Assembly: GCA_002633025.1 (NCBI GenBank)
Contig: NMRB01000523.1
Span: 142,980-206,979 of the forward strand
Direction of reading: 5' to 3'
Source: Notospermus geniculatus
Lineage: Eukaryota; Nemertea; Pilidiophora; Heteronemertea; Lineidae
DNA length: 64,000 nucleotides
Below are positions 1-12,100 of the stretch, piece by piece. The position numbers and the translations under genes are program-made. Positions within the stretch are counted from its first letter, which is position 1; the number at the start of each line of letters is the position of its first letter. Under the pieces are notes generated by a model. That model had not been told where the DNA came from. It worked only from the letters and a program-made list of their open reading frames with translations, and ran no database searches.

Positions 1-22
1 ATAGATGTACGTTGGTACTCAC

Positions 23-128
23 ATGGTGTAAAAACAGGTTCCCATGTAAAGATCCGACTCTTGTATGGCACAGTATTGAACTCTGAGCACTGATAGTGCC
101 TAAAGCTTGGAGCATTTGCCGGGCAATG
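23..128 (-). CDS. ADAMTS exon 13: start of cysteine-rich domain
   Basis: 106-bp exon: [20 protein letters not shown], then [15 protein letters not shown], the conserved opening of the cysteine-rich domain. It ends in phase 1 at a GTGAGT donor; the next base pair of the codon suggests Cys. The gene continues left of the window. An alternative acceptor at 100-101 gives the wrong phase and is rejected. Confidence 0.92.
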
Positions 129-3100
129 CTGGAAAAGAATTAGAGTTACATATATATACATATCGGTACCTATATATATCTTGTATATCTTAACAATATC
201 TTAACAATATCTTGTATATCTTAACAATTGATGCCAAAATTTACAGTAGACCTAACTCTCAGACAAATTTCTAATTTTGCAGCTGGGACAGACTCAGTTC
301 AGCAAGTTTACCTTGGTATTGCATATTCTATACCTCTTCCTCTCGCCGAGACAATACTTTCCACCATCACTTGGCCTGAAATGATGTTGAGAAAGAGTGT
401 TGTACATTGCATAAGAAAAGCTTGAAGGAACCAGCAGAGATCTGTTCTGCCTTCCAATGGTAAAATGTGACCCGCTCCACCAAAAGTAGGCGCTTGTCGC
501 AACCGAGGAAAGGGTTAACGGCCTTACAGCACAATAGCTGAAATGTACGTTGGCGCGAGTTTACTGTAAACTTTACAATAGTAGTGGACAGCAGTGATAC
601 TAGTTGAGTAAACTGATGACCAATGATGATCACTTGCGCCAAGCGCCTGCTTTTGCTGGAGTGGCTCACAAATTTACAATTCAGCAATGTAATGAACTTA
701 CATTGGGTTATTACACAGCCTCTCAGCATGCGAGACACCAGCACCACAGGTCCTCGTGCACGAGGCCCAGTCACTCCACTCTCCCCATTCACCGTTGATT
801 GCCTGGGCTCTCTCACCTATTGTTGTACAACCACCACGGAAGCACCACTGGAAATGAACCAGAGAAAACAATGCTCAGGATGAAATTCACACGGCACATC
901 AATAGGAGCTGTCAGTCAGGTGACCAATAGAGGTTCTTCACTGACGTCACACGGCCGCCATACTGGCCGTCAAAATGAAGCCTGGAGGCCGCCATCTTGT
1001 TCTCGGTTCGAACATTCAGCGGCCCGTACAGACCACTGGGAGCATACAACTCAACAAATCACTTTACCTCTCACAGTTTTTGAGCATAAGTAGTTGGTCT
1101 GGTGTGAAAACCGTGTTGAAAACAAAGCGAATCGTCCATACGGCTTGCTGTAGAACAGTGTAGAAGAGTCCGATGAATGCCGACAACGTACAAACCACGT
1201 CAAAAACGCTGTGTTGATGGTGTGACGTTGCGTCATTTGACGGCCAATATGGCGGATATTTCGAGCTGTGACGTCACGTGAAGAACCTCTATAGGTTTTC
1301 CTAGACCAAATTCAATGCCCTAGCAGACCGATTCATGCTTGATTGAGGACCAAGTCTTAAGTCTTCATCCTCCCACAACAGGGCTTTGGTCTCGTTCCTC
1401 TTCTCACACACAAAGTGAGTGGATGAAGAGTAGCGAGGTAAAAGCCCCTGTGGTGGAAGGATGTAAGTCTTGCAGAATGAGAATGAACAATAATACAGGA
1501 GGAGTTTTCCTTTAAGTGAATTGTAATGTCTTACCATGTTTTTATTTTTCTTATCACAGTAAGTTCCTTCTGCTGCAGCTTCGAGACGGGTCATGCACTT
1601 GTTGTCGACTTTGCACCACAAGGTTGTACAAACCTCCTAAAAACAAGACTAAAGTTCAGTCAGTCTAGTCCATAACTTTCTTTTAAACAATATTAATAGC
1701 AAATATCCTGAGTTAACCAAACGAGCACAGAGGCTTTTTTGACTATGGGGTATTTGACTTTTGTTTATAAATTCTGTAAAATAAATAACCGGGCCACTGT
1801 AATTCAGATGGCAGCTGAGCAGAAAAGCACACTAACCAATAATCAAACATATACGTGCGAGGACAGGGCCTTTAAGACCTTCAACTCTTTCATCAGTACA
1901 TTTAGCTAGCTACAGAAGTCAGAAGATCTGTAAAAATGCTGAACTAAACAGAGTAAATTTCCCACCAGCTGTGTTGATATTATAAAATACAACGAAACGA
2001 AGGAACCCGTCTGGCAGATTTGGCACGACTCCACGTACCTGACTGAGCCAACATTTACAGACCACAGAGAAGTACCATCTGAGCATCACTAGAGCTCATC
2101 GGTAAGGCAGTAACACAATTCCAAGAATAACAGGGAAATACGTCAGCCTCAGGCAAATCAGATGGTTGCAGAGAATTTTTCGGGGATGCAAACGGACAAG
2201 CTGATGGAGCGTAATAGTGTTTTCTTTCAGGAGGTTAACCCTTGTAAGATGAAAACTGCAAATTTTGTTGTTTCTGCAACTGCAAGCGACTTTTACTACT
2301 AGTACTACTATAGCCATTTCAGGAAACTGACATACTCCTTAGTCATCAGGTCATGCATCACCGACTTATTCTGCATGAACTGTTTGTTGTTGTATAAGCC
2401 TAAAATCAAAGACACGGTACCGTAAGCAAAAGACTACAGGATGCCCTTACTTCAATGCCCTCACAGTGAATTGCGCCCGCACCGTATTGCAATCGACACT
2501 GATGATCCGCATCGTACATTGCACCGGGTGGAATGATGGGATATTTGAAATCGTGATCACTGGGTTCGTCTTCCAAGCAGTAGCCCCAATCGCGGCTGAA
2601 ATAGAAGACGACAGCACGGTTACAACAGTCTTCATGTTAATCCTGTCTAGCAGCCATTTCTTAAGTTGCATGCTCCTCCAAATGAGAATATTCTCACATG
2701 AGTTGGCTCTCAGTGGGCTATTAACCAGTGTTCAAGATGAGTTCCTTTCAAAATCAACTGTGCAATTTAATGCAGTTAGTTACTGACACAGGGAAGCTAC
2801 TGACAGATCCCATTTAAAAACTTACTCAAGGAATTTGGTGATTGCATCTCTGCTGCAGTTTGACCAAACCAGGGGTGAACTGTCTGAGACAAGCTGTGGA
2901 GACATGACGTGTTGTCGAATCCCATACGGAGCCTCACAATTGTTTGCCGGACCATCATGCTTCATACCGAAACTTAAACAGAAAATATCAACAGGTTTTG
3001 AGTGAATAGCATCATGATTACTAAAACTTATCAGAAATCAGCATCAAGGCAAAGACAGATATCCAACAAGCAAAAGGATCTTAAAATACTGGTATATAAT

Positions 3101-6100
3101 CTTTTAACCAGAACATATTCAATGAACATCCTTTTTGATACTCACTTGTGCCCCAGTTCATGGGCAATGGTATAAGCCAGAGCTAACCCAGTGTCTTCAT
3201 TAATATTACAACTACGGTGGGGTTGGCACATCCCAGACACCTGGGCTAGGCCGAGGGTGCTACAGGGTTGATTCTTTCTTGAACAAATGTTATACCTAAA
3301 AGAAATCATTATATATCTGTAAACAATGAACACAGACTTGAGATTGGTTCAAATCTTAAGGGTCATAAATCAACGAGATGGATACAATTTGATCATATCA
3401 ACCAACTTGCCCCTTGGTTAGAAGAGGACAACCAATAGTTCATTAAGTACATGTATTGCTTATCCTTCAGGACATTACTGACCTGTCATTGACTTGATAC
3501 CGGTAATTACCATTAAGCTCATGAATAAAAAGGGTTAAGAAGTCAATCGCCCATTTAGCCTCTTACGCTTGTCTTTAAACAGGTTTATTTGCAAGTCTTG
3601 TATGCATTCAGTTCCCTACTTCCATGAAAGAACTTGTATATTTTGGTTGGAAAACTCTCTGCGAGAATGCAGACAAATCATTCTTATAGTAGTTTGCAGA
3701 CAAGAAATCAAACAAAGTCGCGACTTGGGCCGTATAAAGTAGGGAATAGAGGGTGGTCTAATCACATGTATGGATTCCTTTGGCTGCACCCCTTGCATTT
3801 TTGGAATCACTAGAAATTGTGTGCACAGGGTACCACCTAGTTTTTAACGTTTGTGCGCAATGCAGAAATCTGCCATTTGGATGTATTCCAGTAACACAGC
3901 ACTGGCAGGCCTACAGGCAACATAATGTCAGACAAAACTTGAGAATATCAACTGAGTAACAGCAAAATATTTGTTTGGCAGTAAGCCCTTGATCCACTGA
4001 AGCAGAACCTAATGGTCTGGCTTCAACTTAAATCATCTCTAAGGTAAACTAAATCACGTTCGAACATTGCTGGATCCATTGTTGATTTCATATCTTCTTT
4101 ACATTGAGTGCATCAGGTACAAAATCCCCCCCCCCATAGCAGGGCTTTGTCTCATGCCTCTTCATATGCTTGCACACTACAAGGTTTGTGCAAAAGGATG
4201 ATGAAGAGGAGTGAGGTAAATTGCACTGGGAGGATGCCCTCCCCTGCCTTACACCAATAACTGAAGGGGATAAGGGTAAAAACGAAGTGGTGCACGGGAT
4301 ACATCGGCACCTATCACCGCAGAAACTCTGAGTTCAATTCCCAGTCTTTGTTCAAAGGACAGGGAAGATGATTTTTCAACGGTGCCAGATTCCTCCGAGA
4401 GGCTGCAGTTCCTCCTACATTACAAGAAATCACCCACTATTCGCCACACCTTACCACCCCCAGGGGAATGGCCAGTGCGAAAGAAATCTTGCCTGTGAAG
4501 GAGGTGCCTCTATCCGAGTGGAGTCTCGCAGGTAGTCATCAATAGTATCGGGCGTCAGGGAAGGACACTTCACTCTCAATTCAATATTTTGGAATTTTAA
4601 TCAATTTGCTCAACAGACTCATCAGAATGCGAGGTAGACATAACATTCACTATTTCAGAAAAATTATCAGTCCCCTCCATCGGCTGTTTCTTCGAACTGC
4701 ATGGTTGAATAAATCTTAGCCAGATCTCTGCGCCACAAACAAAATCCAGACACGACAACTGCCAGCTAAGAGTGCATAGAAAAAATTTCGAGCAGACTAA
4801 TAGCCGAAACAGGTGGAAAATTTTTGCACACTTCAAAAAATCAGGAGATCAGGAAAGCGAGCTGTGTTTGGAGTGATTAGAAAGTACAAGTTTCACTTGA
4901 GTGATACCTTGGAGAAGTACAAAATAGCTGGGAACCGGACCACACTTTAGTTTAGAAATGAACTATTAGTAACATTCCAGGCACCTTTTAAATTGTGAAA
5001 GGTTTTAGGTGCCGACAATCACAGGTATGTTCGGCTCATTTACGAGGCGGTCCATGGCGCTCTTACCTGGTGAGGAGGACCGCTACATCATGATGACTAG
5101 GATGCGTTTCTTCCTTGGGGTTGATGCGACTCTGCCATTTGCAGAAACTATTCAAAGTGTGATCAGCATGGTGACTGATCTTGAGATCATCCTGAAGTAG
5201 AGTGAAAGTCATAATGAGATCCCCAAACATGCTTTCATGGAGTTTGATACACGGTAGGCAGACAGAGGCACAACTGTTGTCGGTATCTTCCCTTTTACGG
5301 ATTCAAATCAACACTTTTCTGACACATTTTTCAATCAAATACAGGAATATGACTTCTGACTTCCACGAAGGCATACCCACCTCTGCCTCCTCCAGCAATA
5401 TCAATCTGACTAGAACAACATTGACAGCGTTGCCAATACTAGAATCATGGTAGATAACAGCTACCTGAAAGAGACAAGCATCGCCAAGTTACAAACTTAG
5501 GACCGAGGACCAACTGAGACATAATAAGTGATAGGCACTGGAGGATGTATCAGGATGCAGATCAAAAGTAACAATTGCAATTGTACATGTACTTCAGCTA
5601 ACCTTCTTGCATACTAAAATACAGCACAAATTACAACAATATTTGTTTCAACAGAAGGCCACTGTCAATTGAGAGCCAAGAAAAACAACTCACCATATTC
5701 AAAATTGTCAAAATATATGTTTCTACATCCTCATTTTCATAAAAATTCATCATTTTGTCATCGACGACAACTAAAGTCTCCACATTTCTTTCTAAACTGT
5801 ATGAAGATCTTTTTCTTCTCCTATGATTAACAACATTTCCTCGCACCTCCCTCTCCCATCGTAACCTCTCCACCTCTGCATTTTTATCATCTGTAAAGAG
5901 AAAAAAAGTCACATCCTGTCAAATTCTTGCTGAAATAGCTTTCCTCAGTATCTTTCACCATAAACTTTTCCATAAACTTTTACCATTAGCTCTCCTGTAT
6001 CTTTTACCATTAGCTTTCCTTTATCTTTTACCATTAGCATTCCTCTGTCTTTCACCATTAGCTTTTCCTGTATCTTTTACCTTTAGCTTTCCTGTATCTT

Positions 6101-9100
6101 TTACCATTAGCTTTCTTGTATCTTTTACCAACTTTTCCTTTCATCATTAGCTTTTCCGTATCTTTCACCATTAGCTTTCCTGTCTTTTACCATTACCTTT
6201 CCTGTCTCTTTTACCAACTTTTCCTGTATCTTTCATCATTAGCTTTTCCGTATCTTTTACCATTAGCTTTTTTTAACAACAAGCCAATCAGGATCTTAAC
6301 CTACATGTAGTTTTTAAAAGTTGCTTGGCTTGTATCACTATTTACGATAGGATTAGCACCATAACATGAAGCTTTAGTCAGTCATTTACACTGGTAATGA
6401 ATCTTCGACAACCGCCAGACATAACAATAGTTTTTGGCAAAGATTTCTCTCCACATCGCACATAATTACACTAAATCGTCATCAATACGCCATGTTTGTT
6501 TTACCGGTATTCTTGATCAACAATATCAAGATGAGTAATCAGTCAACCTGATAGGGTATATATTATATTCGGTGTTTACAAAGTGGGCAGATTTATTTCT
6601 ACTCACCGTAGGTGAAACAAAAAAAAACAGGGCAGAAAATACTAAGGAAGAGAATATTAACAGGTGTTGCCATGACAGTCAGCAACAAATGGGTTGTTGG
6701 CCTGAGCAGAACTTGTTCACTCACAAAACCAAGCAAGCGAGGCAGTTGATTGCCAAGTCAGATCTTGCTGGCAGTGCGAGTATCATGAACAACTTTTATA
6801 GTGCAGGTCATGTTATCCCAAGGGCTGTTCGAGTTTGCCAAAAAACCTCCAATGCTTTGAGTGCAACAGTCACGTTTCAAACTTGTGAATTTCAGCCAGG
6901 ACACCGAACGGAAGGCATTGTAAAAATTTTCAGCTACACAAACAGGGTAAAACATCATGTCAAGATCCTGGTTCAATCAAAGTTATCCGGGTTGCAAGTT
7001 AACCACCTCATCAACAAGAATGACTTTCTTGAGTGAGGTACCTGCTGGATGGCAGGTAAATCACTCCGAAAACTATGCAATACCATTTCTTTCTCCCATT
7101 TTTACAACTGTTCATTTCAAAACAGCAACAACTCAACATCAACACAGAGCAACCACAGACAGTGTCATATTCCAATATTTCAAATACAACAACAACAACA
7201 TTCCACCTGTGATCTGATTCTGCTTTGTAAACAATATACAAATATTAAAGAATGTTGGTGCACTGTTAATCAGGTTGGAAAACTTAGTTCAACTTTCATT
7301 TTTCACAGTGGGATCTGTCCCTTCAACCTCTCATATAGCTATAAATAGAATTCCAAGTGGTATTTCATGTTGTGATCATTATTGCAAGTCCTGGATGCAA
7401 TCTTGTGCATCTTATCAATAATTCTTAAACCTACACAAAATCTGAAATTGAGCTTTGTCAATCTCAAATCGGGCACAAAGGTCACGACCCAGAGACAAAA
7501 CCACAGGCAACAGCAAACATGATCGCTGGATGGGTCTATTCCGAAAACCCTGGGGGACAATGAGGAAACAGTGAAGTTGCAAATGTGCATCAATGGCAAT
7601 ATGACAGGGCACATTGTCCGCAGGGATACAAGATATTATCAGATAAAAGCAAAGGGAAAGTACGTGGAACAGGATAATAGAGTCCCCACAGCAAATATCT
7701 GGGATGCTCCGCCTGCACCAATTATCACCATTGTCATTTGAGTCAATTTAGTGCCCACATCCCCAGGAGATGTTCCCAAACCGCATACCTCCGCTAAGAA
7801 TGGTCTGATGACTAAAAAAGGGATAACAGCGCATTCAGTGGGCAACTGCTCATCAGTGACCTTATTGACAATGCCTCCTTTGGACCTGTGTGTCTGTAAG
7901 TGGAGTGGCTCCCTATCTAATACCGAGCTAAAACTGTCGGGATGTCACCAGTCAGCTGCAACTCTCCCAGATGTTAAAGAATAGGGTCCCTCCTCATATA
8001 TTAATACATCCGCATCTCAAGCTATCATTCCTTGTATTCTCTTTGAACTTGATCACCTACGTGGTCAGTAGCCATGGCCAACAAAGATTCAACTTGTACC
8101 GTATATCAATAAACATGACCCCATGATCAAAATGTAACCCCGAAAAACACAGTGAGGAAAAATACATAATAAATGGAGCAATAAGGAATGCTCTGAGTGA
8201 AGAAACCACTTTCACAAAGGGTTAAGCATCATTCGATTCAAGATATCAATGACTTTGACTGACATCCACAACTTGAACAAGATTCTGAGCATTTGAACAA
8301 TGTTCAGCTGTGTCCTGTCAGTTGGTTTGTAATCGGATGTTTTTACACAGTTCATAAACAGAGTCAATTCAATATCAACATACATTGAATCCAATACAGG
8401 TTTCAACATCCAAGACGTTGATTGATGAAAACGTTCTGACTCCTGCGTCATTAAAGAGGGAGCTTCAGGCTTCAGACATGGTATTTTTTAGAGAATAAAA
8501 TCTTACTCATAGTAACTGCACGATTTGACCCTCGCACCCTTTTATTCACACCTTTGGTGGTGTGTTCAATTCCCCAGTCAATGACGCTAACTGTGACCAA
8601 CAAACGGCGTCCGACCCCGGTAACAGCCAATTTTCACCCGACAACCATAATGCTTGAAAGGTAATTTGTGACAAGCAGGAAGTGTGACGTCATTTCTGAG
8701 ACCAATTCAGACCCTTTTTTAAGATAACAGAGTTTTTAGCACTTACATATCAGTATGATTAGGTTATTAACCATAACTATGTCTGACTGGTGGATGTTCC
8801 TCATTCTTCCGTCTTCAGGGACCAGGTGTGAAAAACAGTCATTACTCTGTCCAACGTCATTCATGGGATATTAACTAAGAATGATTTCCAAATTTCTTAG
8901 AAATTCACTTATCAGCTGACAGATAACATACCAAATAAAGTATTTTAAAACTTTCATGCAGTGAATTAACGCATGGCACATATCTCATGGTCACAATTGT
9001 CTCAGCTGAATTTGAACAGCTATGTGCTATCTGTCTAGATTATCAACTGATCCAATCGGACAGATCTCCAGTGGAATCGAAAGATCGCTCATTTTCTGAA

Positions 9101-12100
9101 AAAAGGTTGCTAACAGTTTTTCAAAGATCTCAATTTTTCTTTGCATCCGATCCACTGCAAATCTCACTCCAACCAAGAACTGTAAAGAAGATGCTTTTCC
9201 TGGGTTGAATGCTGCTGTGGAGTCTTGTCGTAAATTGCAGCCATGGCCTTGTTTCATCTTCTATGGGTGAAGTATGTTGCCTTAATTCCTTGGCTCCACA
9301 AGGGTGAATCGCAAGGGCAAATTTTCTGGTGTTTTCATCTAAAGACAAATCCAAAACACTTCATCCACAGAGGCAATAATGGTAGATAAAGGTTTCTCTT
9401 TCATCAAATCCATGAAGATGAAGCTATACCTCATCCAACTCAGATCTTTTTCTAGTGGAAAAATGATATGAGAAGTATGCAGCATCTGATCCAAAGAAAC
9501 AGAATCAGTTTACATACCAGACAGAAACCAGATCAGAAAGCAATACAGGAGACTTGTAGGCAAAGTCTCTGCCAGTGAATGAAAGAAACAAGAAACAACC
9601 ACCTGGTAGCTTGAAATATCATGCAAAGACATCTAGGCTTTAATGCGTGCAACACATTTTGTTGGCAACAGAAAAGGGGTTTAACACGTTGACTGCCGGC
9701 TACGATTATACTCGTAGTCGCTGATCTCCTCCCCATTGCAAGCTACGAGTATACTCATAGTAGGGCTAAAGCTGTGTTTCCACGAGGCGTTTGCGGGGGC
9801 GGATTAGGAGGTGGGCGCGGGTGGAAAAAATTGATCCAACGTATTTCCCTTTAGCTATTTCACTCGCACCTGTGCCCGCCTCCTAATCCGCGCCCGCAAA
9901 CGCCTCGTGGAAACACGGTCTAATGCATTTTCTATTAATGTTGATAAGAATGGCAATGACGAAGAGCAGTGGGGATTGACCAGATGTATGGGAACACGCT
10001 AGAGGGCGTCAGCTATGACTCGTAGTTGGCAATATGAAATAACTTTAAGTAGGCCTGGTAGTCACAGCAATGGCAGATAAAATGATATTTTAGCCATGGC
10101 AGTCAACGTGTTAAAACCAATTTTGTTCAAAAGCCTCTTCCTCACAGACCCTTTGGGGTTCTTGCCTCATAAAGTAGCCAGTTGACAATGACAGGATCAA
10201 TGGTTGTCATAAGGGAGAACTCTGAACCTGAAGCAGTTTCTATATGCTCAGTGTAAACGGGGCTTATGACTTCTTCGCACCAACTGTGATGCCAACATTC
10301 TTAAAAGTGCTTTTCACAATTTGCTCATGGATCTTCAGACCAGAAGGTAAGTTGGATGTACCATCCATGGATGCATCAGTACATCTCAGAGTAATTCTCC
10401 TTGTATTGGTGCTTTTATTTGCTACTCAAGGTAAGAAAAAAGTAACCACTTGAGAAGAAGAGATCCTAGATGGATGTAGCAACCACAAGCATTCCAGGTG
10501 TTACCAATGAACCCTACTTATGCAGGTGCTCAGTGTGAATATCTGAAACATGGAATGAATCCAACACAGATTGAAAACTGACCTAACCCGAACAATTGTT
10601 GCCATTTTGTGTTCTTGATCTCATTCCTGGCGATGTTGATTTAGATCTGGATGCTGACCTGTCGATCATCATCATCATCGGGTCAGGTGCAGGGCAAAAG
10701 AAATATTTATCAATTACCAATGGCAGGGCCAAGGTGTTGCCAGAGGTGAAGCCTTTGAAGAAGTGGAAGAGCCCAGAGGAGCTGTCAGTGATGAAGTGCA
10801 CAAATGGGTGAACTTCCTTGCCAACCTTGGAAGTACCATTGATAGTCAGGGAATTTTGTACACTATGGAAAAAAAGAACTCTTCATAGTAAAGTAAACAT
10901 GGCTGTGATCTCTGGGAAGTGGTATATCAATGACCCTAATATTAAGTCAGGTCCTTATACCATTTGAGGAGTAAATAATGGGGTGAAGTCTATCATTATT
11001 CAAACTGTCCCCAGAACTGTTTTTGTCAACTGAACTGTCAGCAGTGCATTCACAGCAGTACCTCCAACAATTCTATTGTTCCACAAAACAGTTAGTACAA
11101 ATTAGTGCTATCAACATATCCTGACCCCTTATCAATGAGAAAAATATTCTACAACTTTTGTCCAGTGGTAGATGCACTTCCCCTTTAATAAGAAACGCAG
11201 GACGTTGTCGTTGTTATCCTGGTGTGTGTCCTTGTAGCAGGACACAACGTGTGGCTATGTATGAACACGAAAGGTCATGCAAAACAATGTTATTGGCATG
11301 TTTGGCAATTCAAGACAGTTCAGGGAAGAACATCACACTGTGAACCTAATGTGATATAACTTGAGTATACACAGACAGAAAAGTAGCCAGCTGATAGAAC
11401 AATGTAATGAACAAACAAAGGGAAGGTTTACCTAGAAAGACTCCAGTTTTTACCTTTCTTGTAGTTTACTTCAGGACAGGAGTATGGTTCCAATCATTCG
11501 TTGATTTCATCACAGTAAATTTAATGAGGGAATAAGAAACCTATACCGGTAACTCTGGTTGAACCTTTTTACTGCTGCTTCTTAGAAAGTGGTGAAACTA
11601 AATCATTCATTAAGAAAACAAGGAAGCAAAGAATACGTCAGATGGATTGAATGACTTCCAATAAAAGGTGCCAAACAGCCAAATGGTTCATAGAAGCATC
11701 AACCTGAGAATATCCAGCTGATTCTTTGAACTAAAACCAGGTTGCATTCGCATTGTGAAGTTTTAAGATTCTGGCTCAAATGCTTAATATTTAACATCAG
11801 CCTAGTCTGGGGAACATTTCTGAAGCATTCTGTGCAAGCAAGAATCAGGTGTGGGGGAACTTGGTTTGTTACTTGGGACTGTAGATATGACACAAGTTCA
11901 GGTTCAAATGCTGAAATCACCATACCTAAGCCAAAATAATGGTTCAAATAGGACATAATAAGGATGATGACCACAGCAGTCTGGTATAATTCTATCAGTT
12001 CCCTATAGTCCACCTTTGTGCCTTACTTTCACCGCACACCTCTTACTCACTTACAAGTTGCTATTCTAACAACCTGTTACTTCCTATACCAATGTGTCAC

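Noticed and set aside
78-101. Alternative acceptor at 100-101 for ADAMTS exon 13
   Set aside because: It would lose HCPANAPSF and put the conserved cysteine-rich sequence out of phase with exon 12.
3142-3160. Premature stop after HELGHK in the protease
   Set aside because: The apparent Lys and stop come from reading into a GTGAGT splice donor. Splicing to 2972 restores HELGHNFGMKHD.
6572-7036. 154-codon plus-strand open frame in ADAMTS intron 3
   Set aside because: No recognisable family, and it overlaps other frames. Chance open frames of this length are expected in 9 kb.
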